Positions 52,622 to 60,925 are shown, counted from the first letter of the stretch. The stretch is DNA of 64,000 bases from Paenibacillus gallinarum (GCF_014836635.1 NZ_JACSQL010000013.1:62001-126000); one strand, 5' to 3'. Notes: generated by a model not told the origin, from the letters alone. Numbers and translations: made by a program.

Positions 52622-53314
52622 ATGAAGAAATATCTCGTTAGAATTGCATCTGCAGCATTGCTTGGATCCTTACTTATGGGGCAAGGCAGTTATGTAATGG
52701 CGCAGCCTGACGTTGTACTTACGGAGACTGAGAAGCAGAATACGGCGGACTGTGGACATACAGGTCATTACCTGTATTTTATGGAAGAGACGGCTAAGAT
52801 TTTAAAGATAGATATAAAGATGCTTGCGGCAGAGATGCAGCAAGGAAAAACAATTGCTGAGATTGCGAAATCGAAAAACATGACAAGTCAGCAGCTTGAA
52901 GAGCAATTGAAGCCAGCTGTGGAGCAACGCGTCGATGAAGCAGTAAAAGCAGGCTGCTTGTCCAAAGAACAAGCGGTCTCGATAAAAGAATCGATAAGCG
53001 AAAGATTAAATAAAGTGATTCATACACCGATTAGTGAGCTGAAACAGAAACATACTAGCCACGGCAAAGGACAAAGTAAGATCAACCGAGAATCCATAGC
53101 CAAGTTTCTTGGAATCACAACAAGTCAACTTGATCAGGAGCTGAAGCAAGGGAAGTCGTTAGCGGAGATTGCCAAGGCCAAAGGGATCAGTGAGAAGCAG
53201 CTTATTGATCATTTGAAAGAAGAATTGACACCAGATCTAACGAAGTTCATTCATCGTAAAATAAAAATGAATCCAAGACCTGGCCATGAAGCCTTGTCTC
53301 CCGAAAAAAGCTGA
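52622..53314 (+). CDS. secreted protein with two related helical repeats
   Basis: 230 aa. Signal peptide about 1-27 (cleavage near VMAQ). Two copies of an about 40-residue unit: ILKIDIKMLAAEMQQGKTIA-EIAKSKNM (about 59-88) and FLGITTSQLDQELKQGKSLA-EIAKAKGI (about 160-190), each followed by a SxxQLxxxLK helix. Two Cys (DCGHTGHY and AGCLSKEQ) may pair. No known enzyme motif. GGAAGGTGG precedes ATG, and a strong terminator follows. Confidence 0.7.
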   Translation: MKKYLVRIASAALLGSLLMGQGSYVMAQPDVVLTETEKQNTADCGHTGHYLYFMEETAKILKIDIKMLAAEMQQGKTIAEIAKSKNMTSQQLEEQLKPAVEQRVDEAVKAGCLSKEQAVSIKESISERLNKVIHTPISELKQKHTSHGKGQSKINRESIAKFLGITTSQLDQELKQGKSLAEIAKAKGISEKQLIDHLKEELTPDLTKFIHRKIKMNPRPGHEALSPEKS

Positions 53315-53348
53315 ACAAGACTCTAATCTACTTTACCGTATATACACA

Positions 53349-53407
53349 AAATAAAACGACCTGTTCTCCACCTCCTTAGCGGGGGGAAGAACAGGTCGTT
53401 TTATTTA
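53349..53407. terminator. strong bidirectional terminator
   Basis: ATAAAACGACCTGTTCT pairs perfectly with AGAACAGGTCGTTTTAT, with an inner CCACCTCC/GGGGGG loop. Confidence 0.88.
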
Positions 53408-53663
53408 TGTAATGGTTTAGAGTGAGTAGATTTGCTTGACAGTATCTGCTTCTGCAATTAGTATTTTTCCTTATACTGCTAATTGAGGCGGGGTTTTATG
53501 AAAAAAATAATTAGATTCAGATATATCTTACCCTTTTTATATTTCTGTAATCGTGATAAGTAAATTTGTAGATTTCATAAGATCGATGAAATCGAATTAG
53601 CCACCTAAGTCTTTTCAGGAGTCGATGTTCTACACTAAAATGGGGAGTAGGAGGCGATATGGG

Positions 53664-54614
53664 ATGTTTTACCGCAGAGTAGGGAGCAGCGGGCTGAAGG
53701 TTAGTGAAATCAGTCTTGGAAGCTGGCTTACATATGGAGGATACGTGGAACGGGAAAATGCCATTCTCGCCATTGAGGAAGCGTATGATCTAGGAGTCAA
53801 TTTTTTTGACACGGCAAATGTATATGAACAAGGGGCGGCGGAGGAACTGATCGGACAAAGTCTTGCTCCTTATCCAAGGCATTCGTACGTTCTTGCTACA
53901 AAAATGTATTTCCCTATGGGGGAAGGACCCAATGATCAAGGATTATCTCGTAAGCATATTATGGAACAGGCAGACGCGAGTTTGAAACGTTTGGGGCTTA
54001 GCTATATTGATATCCTATACTGCCATCGGTATGACCCAGAGACACCGCTGGAAGAGACTTTGCGCGCGCTGGATGATCTGGTTACTCAAGGTAAAATTTT
54101 ATACATTGGTGTGAGCGAATGGACGGCAGCTCAGATGGCAGAAGCCCACGCAATCGCAAGCAAATATCTGCTGGACCGAATCGTCGTTAATCAACCCATG
54201 TATAATATGTTTGAACGATCCATTGAAGATGAGATCATTCCATTTGGTGAGGAAAAGGGAATTGGACAAGTCGTTTTTTCGCCCTTAGCTCAAGGTTTAT
54301 TGACTGGGAAATATAACTCGGCTACAGAACTTCCTGAGAACAGCCGTGCAGCAAAGCTGGATTTCGTTCGTGAGGGAATAACAGAAGATAAGATTACGAA
54401 AGTGAAGCAACTGGGCAGAATCGCTGAGGAACTAGGGTTATCTATGTCTCAGCTGGCCATCGCCTGGATTTTAAGACAAAAGAATGTAGCTAGTGCACTT
54501 GTCGGAGCAAGTCGCCCGCAGCAAGTTGCGGAGAATGTCAAAGCTTCCGGCATAAAGCTTTCAACAGATGTACTGCAGCAGATTGAATATATACTTAAAA
54601 CTAAGGATCATTAA
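53664..54614 (+). CDS. aldo/keto reductase (YghZ/Kv-beta type)
   Basis: 316 aa from ATG 53664 (AGGAGG 9 bases upstream); an earlier in-frame ATG has no support. The catalytic tetrad is visible: Asp in FFDTANVYEQG, the Tyr four residues on, Lys in VLATKMYF, His in DILYCHRYDPETPLEET. WILRQKNVASALVGASRPQQ is the NADPH-site block typical of the Kv-beta-like branch. It reduces aldehydes or ketones; the physiological substrate is unknown. Confidence 0.92.
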   Translation: MFYRRVGSSGLKVSEISLGSWLTYGGYVERENAILAIEEAYDLGVNFFDTANVYEQGAAEELIGQSLAPYPRHSYVLATKMYFPMGEGPNDQGLSRKHIMEQADASLKRLGLSYIDILYCHRYDPETPLEETLRALDDLVTQGKILYIGVSEWTAAQMAEAHAIASKYLLDRIVVNQPMYNMFERSIEDEIIPFGEEKGIGQVVFSPLAQGLLTGKYNSATELPENSRAAKLDFVREGITEDKITKVKQLGRIAEELGLSMSQLAIAWILRQKNVASALVGASRPQQVAENVKASGIKLSTDVLQQIEYILKTKDH

Positions 54615-54622
54615 TCCACAAG

Positions 54623-54677
54623 GAAAAGCCCCACTAAAGTTATGCACCTGTTCATAACTCCAGTGGGGCTTTTTCAA
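54623..54677. terminator. bidirectional terminator with nested stem
   Basis: AAAAGCCCCACT/AGTGGGGCTTTT outer stem and AGTTATG/CATAACT inner stem, with A/T tails on both sides, between convergent genes. Confidence 0.88.
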
Positions 54678-54682
54678 TTTGT

Positions 54683-55891
54683 TTATTCTGTTAAAGAATT
54701 GGTGGCAGGTGTCTTCATTCCAGGTTCGATCTTATCCAGCTTTGTGGTGGTTACTCTTCTCCGTCCAAGTCCCACCAAATAACGAGAAAATGGCAGGCGA
54801 GACAGTCCATAACTAATGAGAAGAGAGAACACGGCCGTTAGTGCAAATGTTAGCAAGGTGAATCCAAGATGGTAACCTGCCAGTTGAAGTGGTCTTGTAA
54901 AGAACGAGATCCAGTAAATCACCAGTGCATGTACCAAATATCCGCCAAAGGAATAACGACCAATCCATGTAAAAAGTTTATAGAATTTGCTCTTCACAGA
55001 TAGAAGATGCAAGATGCCGTAAATCAGAAACATTTGCGATAAGATGAGTACAAATGTTGTCGGTTTTAAATAAGTGGAGATATTTAAATTCATGGTGTCT
55101 CCAGAACCCCGCAGCACATCATACGCAAGATACACAAAGAGAAGGATGGATAGCAGGGCATTCCAAGGCAGTATTTTTACCATAACGCTTCGGAACCGAT
55201 CAAGCATGAATGCGCAAACGGCGCCAAGAATGAAATAGAAGATATACATAACGAAAATATTAGTACGGTGGTTAAGTAAAGTCTGTCCTATTCCCGGTGC
55301 TATTGCCCACTGTCCCATACGGTAATAGGAGAGATATAGCAGATAAGCATAGGCAATTCCGCTAATCAGCAAGATTGTTAAGACAATTCTATTTTGTTGT
55401 TTGTACTCCATTCCTTCAAGCCTGCTTTTGACCTTAATTGCAATCCAGCGAAACAATGGAAACAGCAGATAGAACTGAAATACCATAATGATAAACCATA
55501 AGTGATATCCAGCTTGTGGTGTAAACAACTCTCTAACAAGACTTTTCCATGTTTCTACATCCAGCCAATTCGTATACATCGTTAAACGAAGCGATAGCCA
55601 GTATACCAGAGTCCATAGTAAAAACGGCACATAAATATCCCCAAACCGTTTACGAAGGAAAGAGGGATAGTGCAGTTTTTGCTCATGATTATAGAACAGA
55701 AGCACGGCAGATAGAAAAACGAAAGTCGGCGTTCCAAATCTTGTGAGATGATATATGAACATGAGCATAATGGAATCCGCGGGAAGGATATCTGCTCGGT
55801 AAATATATTCTGCCAGACTATGCTGCATGACGATCGCTAGAAAGGCGAGCCCCCTAAATGGAGTCAGCTCCTCAATTCTTGGTTTCTTCAG
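54683..55891 (-). CDS. acyltransferase-3 family membrane protein with probable CTG start
   Basis: 402 aa if started at the CTG at 55891. The first ATG (55828) would cut off the conserved N-terminus of the family: KPRIEELTPFRGLAFLAIVM followed by QHSLAEYIYR, with the active-site Arg and His region. Upstream of it the only candidates before an in-frame stop are CTG, with GGAGG exactly 9 bases away, and a poorly spaced ATT. About ten membrane helices follow. Such proteins O-acetylate or otherwise acylate cell-surface sugars. GYHLWFIIMVFQFYLLFPL and RYSFGGYLVHAL are further family marks. A role in decorating the exopolysaccharide is possible but not shown. Confidence 0.85.
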   Translation of the reverse strand: MKKPRIEELTPFRGLAFLAIVMQHSLAEYIYRADILPADSIMLMFIYHLTRFGTPTFVFLSAVLLFYNHEQKLHYPSFLRKRFGDIYVPFLLWTLVYWLSLRLTMYTNWLDVETWKSLVRELFTPQAGYHLWFIIMVFQFYLLFPLFRWIAIKVKSRLEGMEYKQQNRIVLTILLISGIAYAYLLYLSYYRMGQWAIAPGIGQTLLNHRTNIFVMYIFYFILGAVCAFMLDRFRSVMVKILPWNALLSILLFVYLAYDVLRGSGDTMNLNISTYLKPTTFVLILSQMFLIYGILHLLSVKSKFYKLFTWIGRYSFGGYLVHALVIYWISFFTRPLQLAGYHLGFTLLTFALTAVFSLLISYGLSRLPFSRYLVGLGRRRVTTTKLDKIEPGMKTPATNSLTE

Positions 55892-55905
55892 GGTAATAAA
55901 CCTCC

Positions 55906-56413
55906 AATCTGGGCATATCTAGTTGCCCATCTCCTTATTGTAACGAACAAATATTAAATTCAAATGAAAAAAATCTACCTGGGAGAGTTAACATTTGATG
56001 TCGAGACTGCTCAGGAAAATCAATAGTTACAAAAAGGTTAAAATCAACATTGAACTTCTTGTAACCTTTGATGAACCGGTTCCAAAAGTACTAGTAATTG
56101 TTTCCACTAATGAAAACAGATGTGAGATATATAGGTATAAAGAACTATGAAAGATTTTATTTTCATATAGTTGATTTTTATTGATTTATAAAAGATTAAC
56201 TTGATTTTATTAGATTAAAAAGCAGTAAAATCATGGTATATCTCTGAAAAACACACTGAAATTTTATAGGTATTAAGAACTATATAGACCAAATCAAAAT
56301 TATTACTAAAGTCTGATGATGAAGCTTGAATCCTCGCCTAAAATGGGACAAGTCAATGGTCACTGAAGCCATTAGAATGGACAAAAACTTATGACTTCTA
56401 GGAGGATTACGAC
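55906..56413. other. 500-base AT-rich region upstream of the wall hydrolase
   Basis: No gene is visible. It contains an 18-base direct repeat (56131 and 56266) and a 7-base inverted repeat GTTACAA/TTGTAAC near 56027-56072. The length and repeats suggest a regulated promoter region for the NlpC/P60 gene. Confidence 0.4.
56131..56283 (+). repeat. 18-base direct repeat, two copies 135 bases apart
   Basis: ATAGGTATAAAGAACTAT (56131-56148) and ATAGGTATTAAGAACTAT (56266-56283) differ at one base. Both lie in the non-coding region upstream of the hydrolase gene. They could be regulator-binding sites. Confidence 0.6.
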
Positions 56414-57199
56414 ATGAAGGTTACAAAAAAGATACTTACTGCATCCATTACGGCAGTTCTGTTACTTGGAACAGTTAATATGCCTGCTTTTGTAAATCAA
56501 GCTTACGCGGCAACGACTACATTAGAAGTGATCTACGGTGTTAACTTTAGAAAAGAACCAAGCACTTCTTCCTCTGTAATTCGGATGCTTAAAAAAGGTG
56601 AAAAAGTTACACTAGTGAGTAAATACAGCTCAAGCTTTTGGAAAGTAAAAGATTCGAATGGCGTTACGGGTTATATTTCTTCCTCTTCTAAATATACAAA
56701 AACAGTTAGTGGATCATCCCAAAGTGGAAGTAGTGACTCATCCAGCAGTTCATCCAGCAGTGCAACCGTGGAGAAAGTCATTTCTGCCGGCATGAAATAT
56801 CTAGGTACACCATATAAGTATGGTGCAGACCGAAACAGCACGAAATATTTTGATTGTTCTTCCTTTGTACGACGTGCTTTTATGGATGGTGCGGATGTAA
56901 CGCTCCCAACGGATTCCCGCAAACAAGCTACTTATGTAAAAAATAAAGGAAACACGAAGAGCAGCATCTCTAGTCTAAAACGTGGAGATCTGATGTTCTT
57001 TATGTCCTATAAAGGTTCAAGCGCTTCTTCTTACTCTGGGATTGATAAAAGTAAAGAGACCGTGACACATGTAGGTATTTACCTTGGAGATAATAAAGTG
57101 CTGCATACGTATTCCACTGACTCCGGCGGTGTTCGTGTAGATACCGTTACAGGGAAGCACTGGCAGTATCGTTTCTTATTCGGAGGAAGCGCACTATAA
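56414..57199 (+). CDS. NlpC/P60 cell-wall endopeptidase with SH3 domain
   Basis: 261 aa. Signal peptide (about 1-33), one bacterial SH3 domain (about 36-98: VNFRKEPSTSSSVIRMLKKG, FWKVKDSNGVTGYISS), a Ser-rich linker (about 100-122) and an NlpC/P60 domain (about 123-261) with Cys148 in KYFDCSSFVRRAF, His in VTHVGIYLG and the following HTYS polar residue. It should cleave D-Glu-diaminopimelate links in peptidoglycan stem peptides outside the cell. TAGGAGG lies 8 bases before ATG. A long repeat-bearing region upstream suggests tight control. Confidence 0.93.
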   Translation: MKVTKKILTASITAVLLLGTVNMPAFVNQAYAATTTLEVIYGVNFRKEPSTSSSVIRMLKKGEKVTLVSKYSSSFWKVKDSNGVTGYISSSSKYTKTVSGSSQSGSSDSSSSSSSSATVEKVISAGMKYLGTPYKYGADRNSTKYFDCSSFVRRAFMDGADVTLPTDSRKQATYVKNKGNTKSSISSLKRGDLMFFMSYKGSSASSYSGIDKSKETVTHVGIYLGDNKVLHTYSTDSGGVRVDTVTGKHWQYRFLFGGSAL

Positions 57200-57208
57200 C
57201 AATAAACC

Positions 57209-57248
57209 AAAAAGACAACTCTTCAAACAAAGAAGAGTTGTCTTTTTA
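57209..57248. terminator. bidirectional terminator
   Basis: AAAAAGACAACTCTT/AAGAGTTGTCTTTTT perfect 15-base stem with a loop of about 8 bases. Confidence 0.92.
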
Positions 57249-57263
57249 TCTATTACTTTAGTT

Positions 57264-58169
57264 TCATTCATGATAGAGCCGCAAAATAATGTTTTGGTTG
57301 TAATTTCCGAATCCCTCACCATATAAGGTAAGCCCACCCGCATGCTTGGCGTCTTCCGCTGTAGCCAGACGAAAAGTCCATTGATTTCGGTTCACCGGAA
57401 TATCTGTGATGGTTACATCCGACATTCGCTGCCCATCGATAAAAGTACCCATAGGAGTTACTCTAATAATCTTTAACAGTCCATACTGATTTACATCATC
57501 GAGCCACCAATCTGGTGTAAATACACCGCGCCCATGTCCTGAATCACCAGGACTTGTCCATATTCCAAGTTTCACGCCATTTAGCGTAAAGCTGATATCA
57601 GACGGCCAGTTTGGATTCACACCTGGCGCTTCTGAGCCAATCTCGAATGAAAGTTCAATTTCGGTAAGTGAATGACCTTGTAATACGTAATTTGGGATTT
57701 TGTATTCTACATACCCTTTACCAAACCAGAGGATATGTGCATTCACTCGTTCAGGGTCAAGAAAGTAACGAGGGTCATCATATTGACCAATTACTTTTTC
57801 CGTAGTAGACAGCCCGCAAGTTGGGTGAACCTCACATTCCGTATAATGACCAATCGGAATGGACACTTCTTGATATTGACGAGAATTTTGCGCCTTCTGC
57901 GGCATCGTAATTTCAATCCAATCTACAGAAAGGGAGTTGATTTTATGTGTGCCGCCATTTTTTCGAATCATCTTAGATTCCGTTATGCCAACTTCCTCTA
58001 GTTTACGAACATGCATCGTAACGATGGCACTGCTTAGGTTTAATCTTGCTGCAAGCTCTTTGATATTGAGCGGCTGCTCCGCAAGTAATTTGATAATGGA
58101 AAGACGTACATTGCTAGCCAGAGCTTCATAGAGAGGAAGCCACTTTTTATCTGTATTTGCTCTAATCAT
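57264..58169 (-). CDS. ArsR-type regulator with large C-terminal sensor domain
   Basis: 301 aa, far longer than ordinary ArsR proteins. Residues about 10-75 are the winged helix (LYEALASNVRLSIIKLLAEQ, PLNIKELAARLNLSSAIVTM, HVRKLEEVGI). The remaining 220 residues form a beta-rich domain with many Trp, Gly and Asn (WTSPGDSGHGRGVFTPDWWL, LTLYGEGFGNYNQNI), suggesting a carbohydrate-binding sensor. Divergence from the arabinofuranosidase gene at 58363 makes it the likely sugar-responsive regulator of that gene. GGGGAGA precedes ATG. Confidence 0.82.
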   Translation of the reverse strand: MIRANTDKKWLPLYEALASNVRLSIIKLLAEQPLNIKELAARLNLSSAIVTMHVRKLEEVGITESKMIRKNGGTHKINSLSVDWIEITMPQKAQNSRQYQEVSIPIGHYTECEVHPTCGLSTTEKVIGQYDDPRYFLDPERVNAHILWFGKGYVEYKIPNYVLQGHSLTEIELSFEIGSEAPGVNPNWPSDISFTLNGVKLGIWTSPGDSGHGRGVFTPDWWLDDVNQYGLLKIIRVTPMGTFIDGQRMSDVTITDIPVNRNQWTFRLATAEDAKHAGGLTLYGEGFGNYNQNIILRLYHE

Positions 58170-58191
58170 TTAAATTCTCCCCTGAACGTTC

Positions 58192-58211
58192 AATAGTTAA
58201 TATCAACTATT
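58192..58211. promoter_or_regulatory. palindrome at the start site of the ArsR-type gene
   Basis: AATAGTTAATATCAACTATT is an inverted repeat with exact 7-base arms. It overlaps the -10 box and probable start of the regulator's own promoter, 23-42 bases before its start codon. Autoregulation is the natural reading. Confidence 0.55.
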
Positions 58212-58238
58212 ATAGAATTAGCATTAATATAAATCCAA
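58209..58238 (-). promoter_or_regulatory. probable promoter of the ArsR-type regulator
   Basis: Minus strand TTGGAT (58238-58233), 18-base spacer, TATAAT (58214-58209). The -35 box lies in the left arm of a larger inverted repeat (ATTAATATAAATCCAAT at 58223-58239). Confidence 0.55.
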
Positions 58239-58267
58239 TGTTTTTTGAGAAAATAGATTTAAGAGGG

Positions 58268-58296
58268 TTGATTTTATACTATATTTGGATTTTAAT
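58268..58296 (+). promoter_or_regulatory. probable promoter of the arabinofuranosidase gene
   Basis: TTGATT (58268-58273), 17-base spacer, TTTAAT (58291-58296). The -10 box lies in ATTTGGATTTTAATATA (58283-58299), the imperfect inverse of the arm at 58223-58239. One regulator bound to both arms could control both promoters. Confidence 0.5.
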
Positions 58297-58362
58297 ATAA
58301 AGTAAGCGGTATCAATTTATAGTGGGATTAATTTTTGTATTAATTTAAAGAGGTGAAAAGAG

Positions 58363-59874
58363 ATGGGAAACAAGGCAAAGATGGTTGTAGATAAAGATTT
58401 TACAATTGGTGAAGTAGACAAACGTATTTATGGATCGTTTATTGAACATTTGGGCCGCGCTGTATACGGCGGGATTTATGAACCTGGACATGAAACGGCG
58501 GATGAGTCTGGGTTCCGTGGGGATGTCCTTGGGTTAATTCAGGATCTTCAAGTACCGATTGTACGTTACCCAGGTGGGAATTTTGTATCCGGTTACAACT
58601 GGGAAGATAGTGTAGGTCCCAAAGAGGAACGGAAGCATAGACTGGAGCTTGCTTGGAGAACAACAGAAACGAATGCATTTGGATTTAATGAATTTGTGGA
58701 TTGGGCGAAGAAAGCAAATACCGAAGTCATGATGGCTGTGAACTTGGGTACACGCGGGATTGATGCAGCACGTAATATTGTAGAGTACAGCAATCATAAA
58801 TCAGGCTCGTATTATAGTGACCTGCGTATTAAACACGGGTACAAAGAGCCGCATAATGTAAAGACATGGTGTCTTGGCAATGAGATGGATGGACCGTGGC
58901 AGATCGGGCACAAAACAGCAGAGGAGTACGGCAGAATCGCCTTGGAATCTGCGAAAGTAATGAAACTGGTTGATCCTTCTATAGAGCTTGTTGCCTGCGG
59001 CAGTTCGAGTATTCATATGCCGACATTCCCTGAATGGGAAGCAACGGTACTAGATCATACGTATGATCATGTAGAGTATCTTTCTTTGCATCAATATTAC
59101 GGAAATCGGGAACAAGATTCAGCTCAATTCCTGGCGCGTTCACTAGAAATGGATCAATTTATTGAAACGGTAACGGCAACTTGCGATTATATCAAAGCTA
59201 AAAAACGCAGTAAGAAAAAGATGTTCCTTTCTTTTGATGAATGGAATGTATGGTTCCACTCCAATGATAATGACAGAAAGATCGAACCTTGGGGAGTTGC
59301 ACCTCCTCAATTAGAAGATGTATATAACCATGAGGATGCACTGCTTGTAGGCTGTATGCTGATCAGTTTGCTGAAACATGCAGATCGTGTAAAAATGGCA
59401 TGCCTCGCGCAGCTTGTTAATGTCATTGCTCCAATCATGACAGAGAATGGCGGCGCAGCATGGAAACAAACAATCTATTATCCGTATCTCCACACATCCG
59501 TGTACGGCCGTGGTCAGGCACTCGTTCCGCTGATCCAATCACCTAAGTATGATACGAAAGAAATTACGGACGTTCCGTATCTGGAGGCAATTGCGATACA
59601 TAACGAAGAGGCGGGAGAAGTTACAATCTTCGCTGTCAATCGTCATCTGGAAGAGTCGCTTCCTGTAGAAGTAGATTTGCGCAGTTTCGGTGACTGCCGT
59701 CTGATCGAACACACCGTACTCGAGTCTGACGATCTGAAAGCTGTGAATACAGCAGCGAATCCAAACCGTGTGGCTCCACATTCAAATGGGAACGCAGTGG
59801 TAGACGGAACAACGGTTACTTCACAACTTGCTAAAGCCAGCTGGAACGTGATCAGGCTCAAAGTGAGTGTATAA
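58363..59874 (+). CDS. abfA: GH51 alpha-L-arabinofuranosidase
   Basis: 503 aa, full family length. The acid/base Glu174 lies in WCLGNEMDGPW and the nucleophile Glu293 in SFDEWNVW, positions almost identical to the well-studied Geobacillus enzyme. Also seen are RYPGGNFVSGYNWEDSVGP and SLHQYYGN. There is no signal peptide, so it is intracellular and acts on imported arabino-oligosaccharides. AAAGAGGTG precedes ATG. The adjacent divergent regulator probably controls it. No arabinose transporter is adjacent. Confidence 0.96.
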   Translation: MGNKAKMVVDKDFTIGEVDKRIYGSFIEHLGRAVYGGIYEPGHETADESGFRGDVLGLIQDLQVPIVRYPGGNFVSGYNWEDSVGPKEERKHRLELAWRTTETNAFGFNEFVDWAKKANTEVMMAVNLGTRGIDAARNIVEYSNHKSGSYYSDLRIKHGYKEPHNVKTWCLGNEMDGPWQIGHKTAEEYGRIALESAKVMKLVDPSIELVACGSSSIHMPTFPEWEATVLDHTYDHVEYLSLHQYYGNREQDSAQFLARSLEMDQFIETVTATCDYIKAKKRSKKKMFLSFDEWNVWFHSNDNDRKIEPWGVAPPQLEDVYNHEDALLVGCMLISLLKHADRVKMACLAQLVNVIAPIMTENGGAAWKQTIYYPYLHTSVYGRGQALVPLIQSPKYDTKEITDVPYLEAIAIHNEEAGEVTIFAVNRHLEESLPVEVDLRSFGDCRLIEHTVLESDDLKAVNTAANPNRVAPHSNGNAVVDGTTVTSQLAKASWNVIRLKVSV

Positions 59875-59901
59875 GAAGCACACAATATTTATTATTTTTA
59901 T

Positions 59902-59945
59902 TAAAAACCTCTACTCCGGGAATCTCTCGGGGCAGAGGTTTTTCT
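59902..59945 (+). terminator. terminator of abfA
   Basis: AAAACCTCTACTCCGGGA pairs with CTCGGGGCAGAGGTTTT around a 4-base loop, ending in T-rich sequence; it also lies just downstream of the convergent TipAS-like gene. Confidence 0.88.
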
Positions 59946-59972
59946 AATCCACAGAATGTATAGAATCATACT

Positions 59973-60398
59973 CTAAGACTTGTTTACATAGTGATGAATA
60001 GCATCTCTTAGAAACTGGGCTGCGCCGGGGCCTGCCTTATCATCATAGTAAGAAGTAAATCGCGCATCTGCTACATACATATCGGCAAGGTGTTGATATG
60101 CCTCTTTGGAAAATGTACTCCATGAGTACATCAGCCACTGTTTATGTTTCTGTACGATCTGTTCGGCTTCTTCAGATGAGGGGCTATTTGTCTCAAGTGC
60201 TTTTTTCAGTGAATCAATGATTTCGGCTTCAAGAGTCTGCATCTGGTGATAATCTTGTTCACTTATTCCTCTTAATCTGGCGTTGCTTTCATCGATCTCG
60301 CGGTCCCCATATTTCTCTCTGATCTCAGCACCGTAGTTACGTTCATTTTCCCTGATTCGCTCCGCTTTTAAACCTTCAAATTTCTCTTTGTCCTGCAT
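59973..60398 (-). CDS. TipAS-type antibiotic-recognition domain protein from an internal start
   Basis: 141 aa from ATG 60398, with a textbook GAAGGAGGAATAAAG just upstream. The chain is a TipAS domain (DKEKFEGLKAERIRENERNY, GAEIREKYG, then HKQWLMYSWSTFSKEAYQHL, ADMYVADARFTSYYDDKAGP), the mostly helical module that binds thiopeptide-type antibiotics in TipA-like MerR regulators. In Streptomyces tipA the domain is also made separately from an internal start. Here the upstream MerR part is out of frame (see 60454-60588), so only the ligand-binding domain can be made. Confidence 0.8.
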   Translation of the reverse strand: MQDKEKFEGLKAERIRENERNYGAEIREKYGDREIDESNARLRGISEQDYHQMQTLEAEIIDSLKKALETNSPSSEEAEQIVQKHKQWLMYSWSTFSKEAYQHLADMYVADARFTSYYDDKAGPGAAQFLRDAIHHYVNKS

Positions 60399-60453
60399 CT
60401 TTATTCCTCCTTCTTTACTCTCAATAGTTACCTTCACCGTATGGAGCAATTGT

Positions 60454-60588
60454 TCAAGATGATCCATAAATTCGATAGCCGGATGAATTAATTCGGGCTG
60501 GCGGCAATAGTCCAATCTGATCGTAGTACCGGAGTGTGCGCCCGCTGACCCCAGATAATTCTGCCAATTGATGAACGGTGTATTCCAT
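60454..60588 (-). pseudogene. MerR helix-turn-helix half of a broken tipA-like gene
   Basis: From ATG 60588 (GGAGGATTCATC upstream) the frame reads MEYTVHQLAELSGVSGRTLR, then YYDQIGLLPPARINSSGYRI, then YGSS and a stop at 60454. This is a perfect MerR winged-helix start that breaks off at the GYRIYG motif. The following TipAS part is in another frame, and the linker of about 60 residues that normally joins them is missing. A deletion with frameshift split one MerR-TipAS gene into two. Confidence 0.8.
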
Positions 60589-60611
60589 GATGAATCCTCC
60601 TTACAAATCTC

Positions 60612-60642
60612 ATCCTAAACTTATACGTAACGTATAGGTCAA
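60612..60642 (-). promoter_or_regulatory. MerR-type promoter with 19-base spacer and dyad
   Basis: Minus strand TTGACC (60642-60637), a 19-base spacer, TAGGAT (60617-60612). The spacer contains the perfect 15-base dyad TATACGTTACGTATA (60636-60622). Over-long spacers carrying a dyad are the hallmark of MerR-activated promoters, here directly upstream of the broken tipA-like gene. Confidence 0.75.
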
Positions 60643-60682
60643 TAACTAATTTTTAATAAAATTTAGTTCTGTCAGCTATGTA

Positions 60683-60733
60683 AAATAAGCTCCGCAGTAC
60701 TCCCGATCGGAAGCAGCTGCGAAGCTTATCTTT
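60683..60733 (-). terminator. terminator of the 54-aa protein gene
   Basis: Minus strand GATAAGCTTCGCAG pairs with CTGCGGAGCTTATTTT around a loop of about 20 bases. Confidence 0.7.
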
Positions 60734-60760
60734 AATCCGTATTTTGCTCAAGTATACAAA

Positions 60761-60925
60761 TTAATTCTGTTTTTCATTCTTTTGTGCGGAAGGTTGTTTT
60801 TCAAATACTTCAGCCGCTTCTTCAGCAGAAAACTCAGTATCGAAAGCTCCTGGTACAGGCAGCTTATTCAGCTTCGTATTGCTAACCTCTGCTTTGGTTG
60901 GTTCATTGCTTGATGATTTACGCAT
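60761..60925 (-). CDS. small hydrophilic protein, 54 aa
   Basis: ATG at 60925 with AAAGGAGGTG 5 bases upstream, one of the best ribosome sites in the window, and a terminator downstream. The product starts MRKSSSNEPTKAEVSNTKLN, continues PVPGAFDTEFSAEEAAEVFE and ends in a charged tail. It is soluble and without cysteines. Unrecognised. Confidence 0.7.
   Translation of the reverse strand: MRKSSSNEPTKAEVSNTKLNKLPVPGAFDTEFSAEEAAEVFEKQPSAQKNEKQN

Noticed and set aside
53498..53563. 21-codon frame MKKIIRFRYILPFLYF... with a GAGGCGGGG upstream
   Set aside because: Too short to judge, no terminator or conserved context; perhaps the remnant of a signal peptide.
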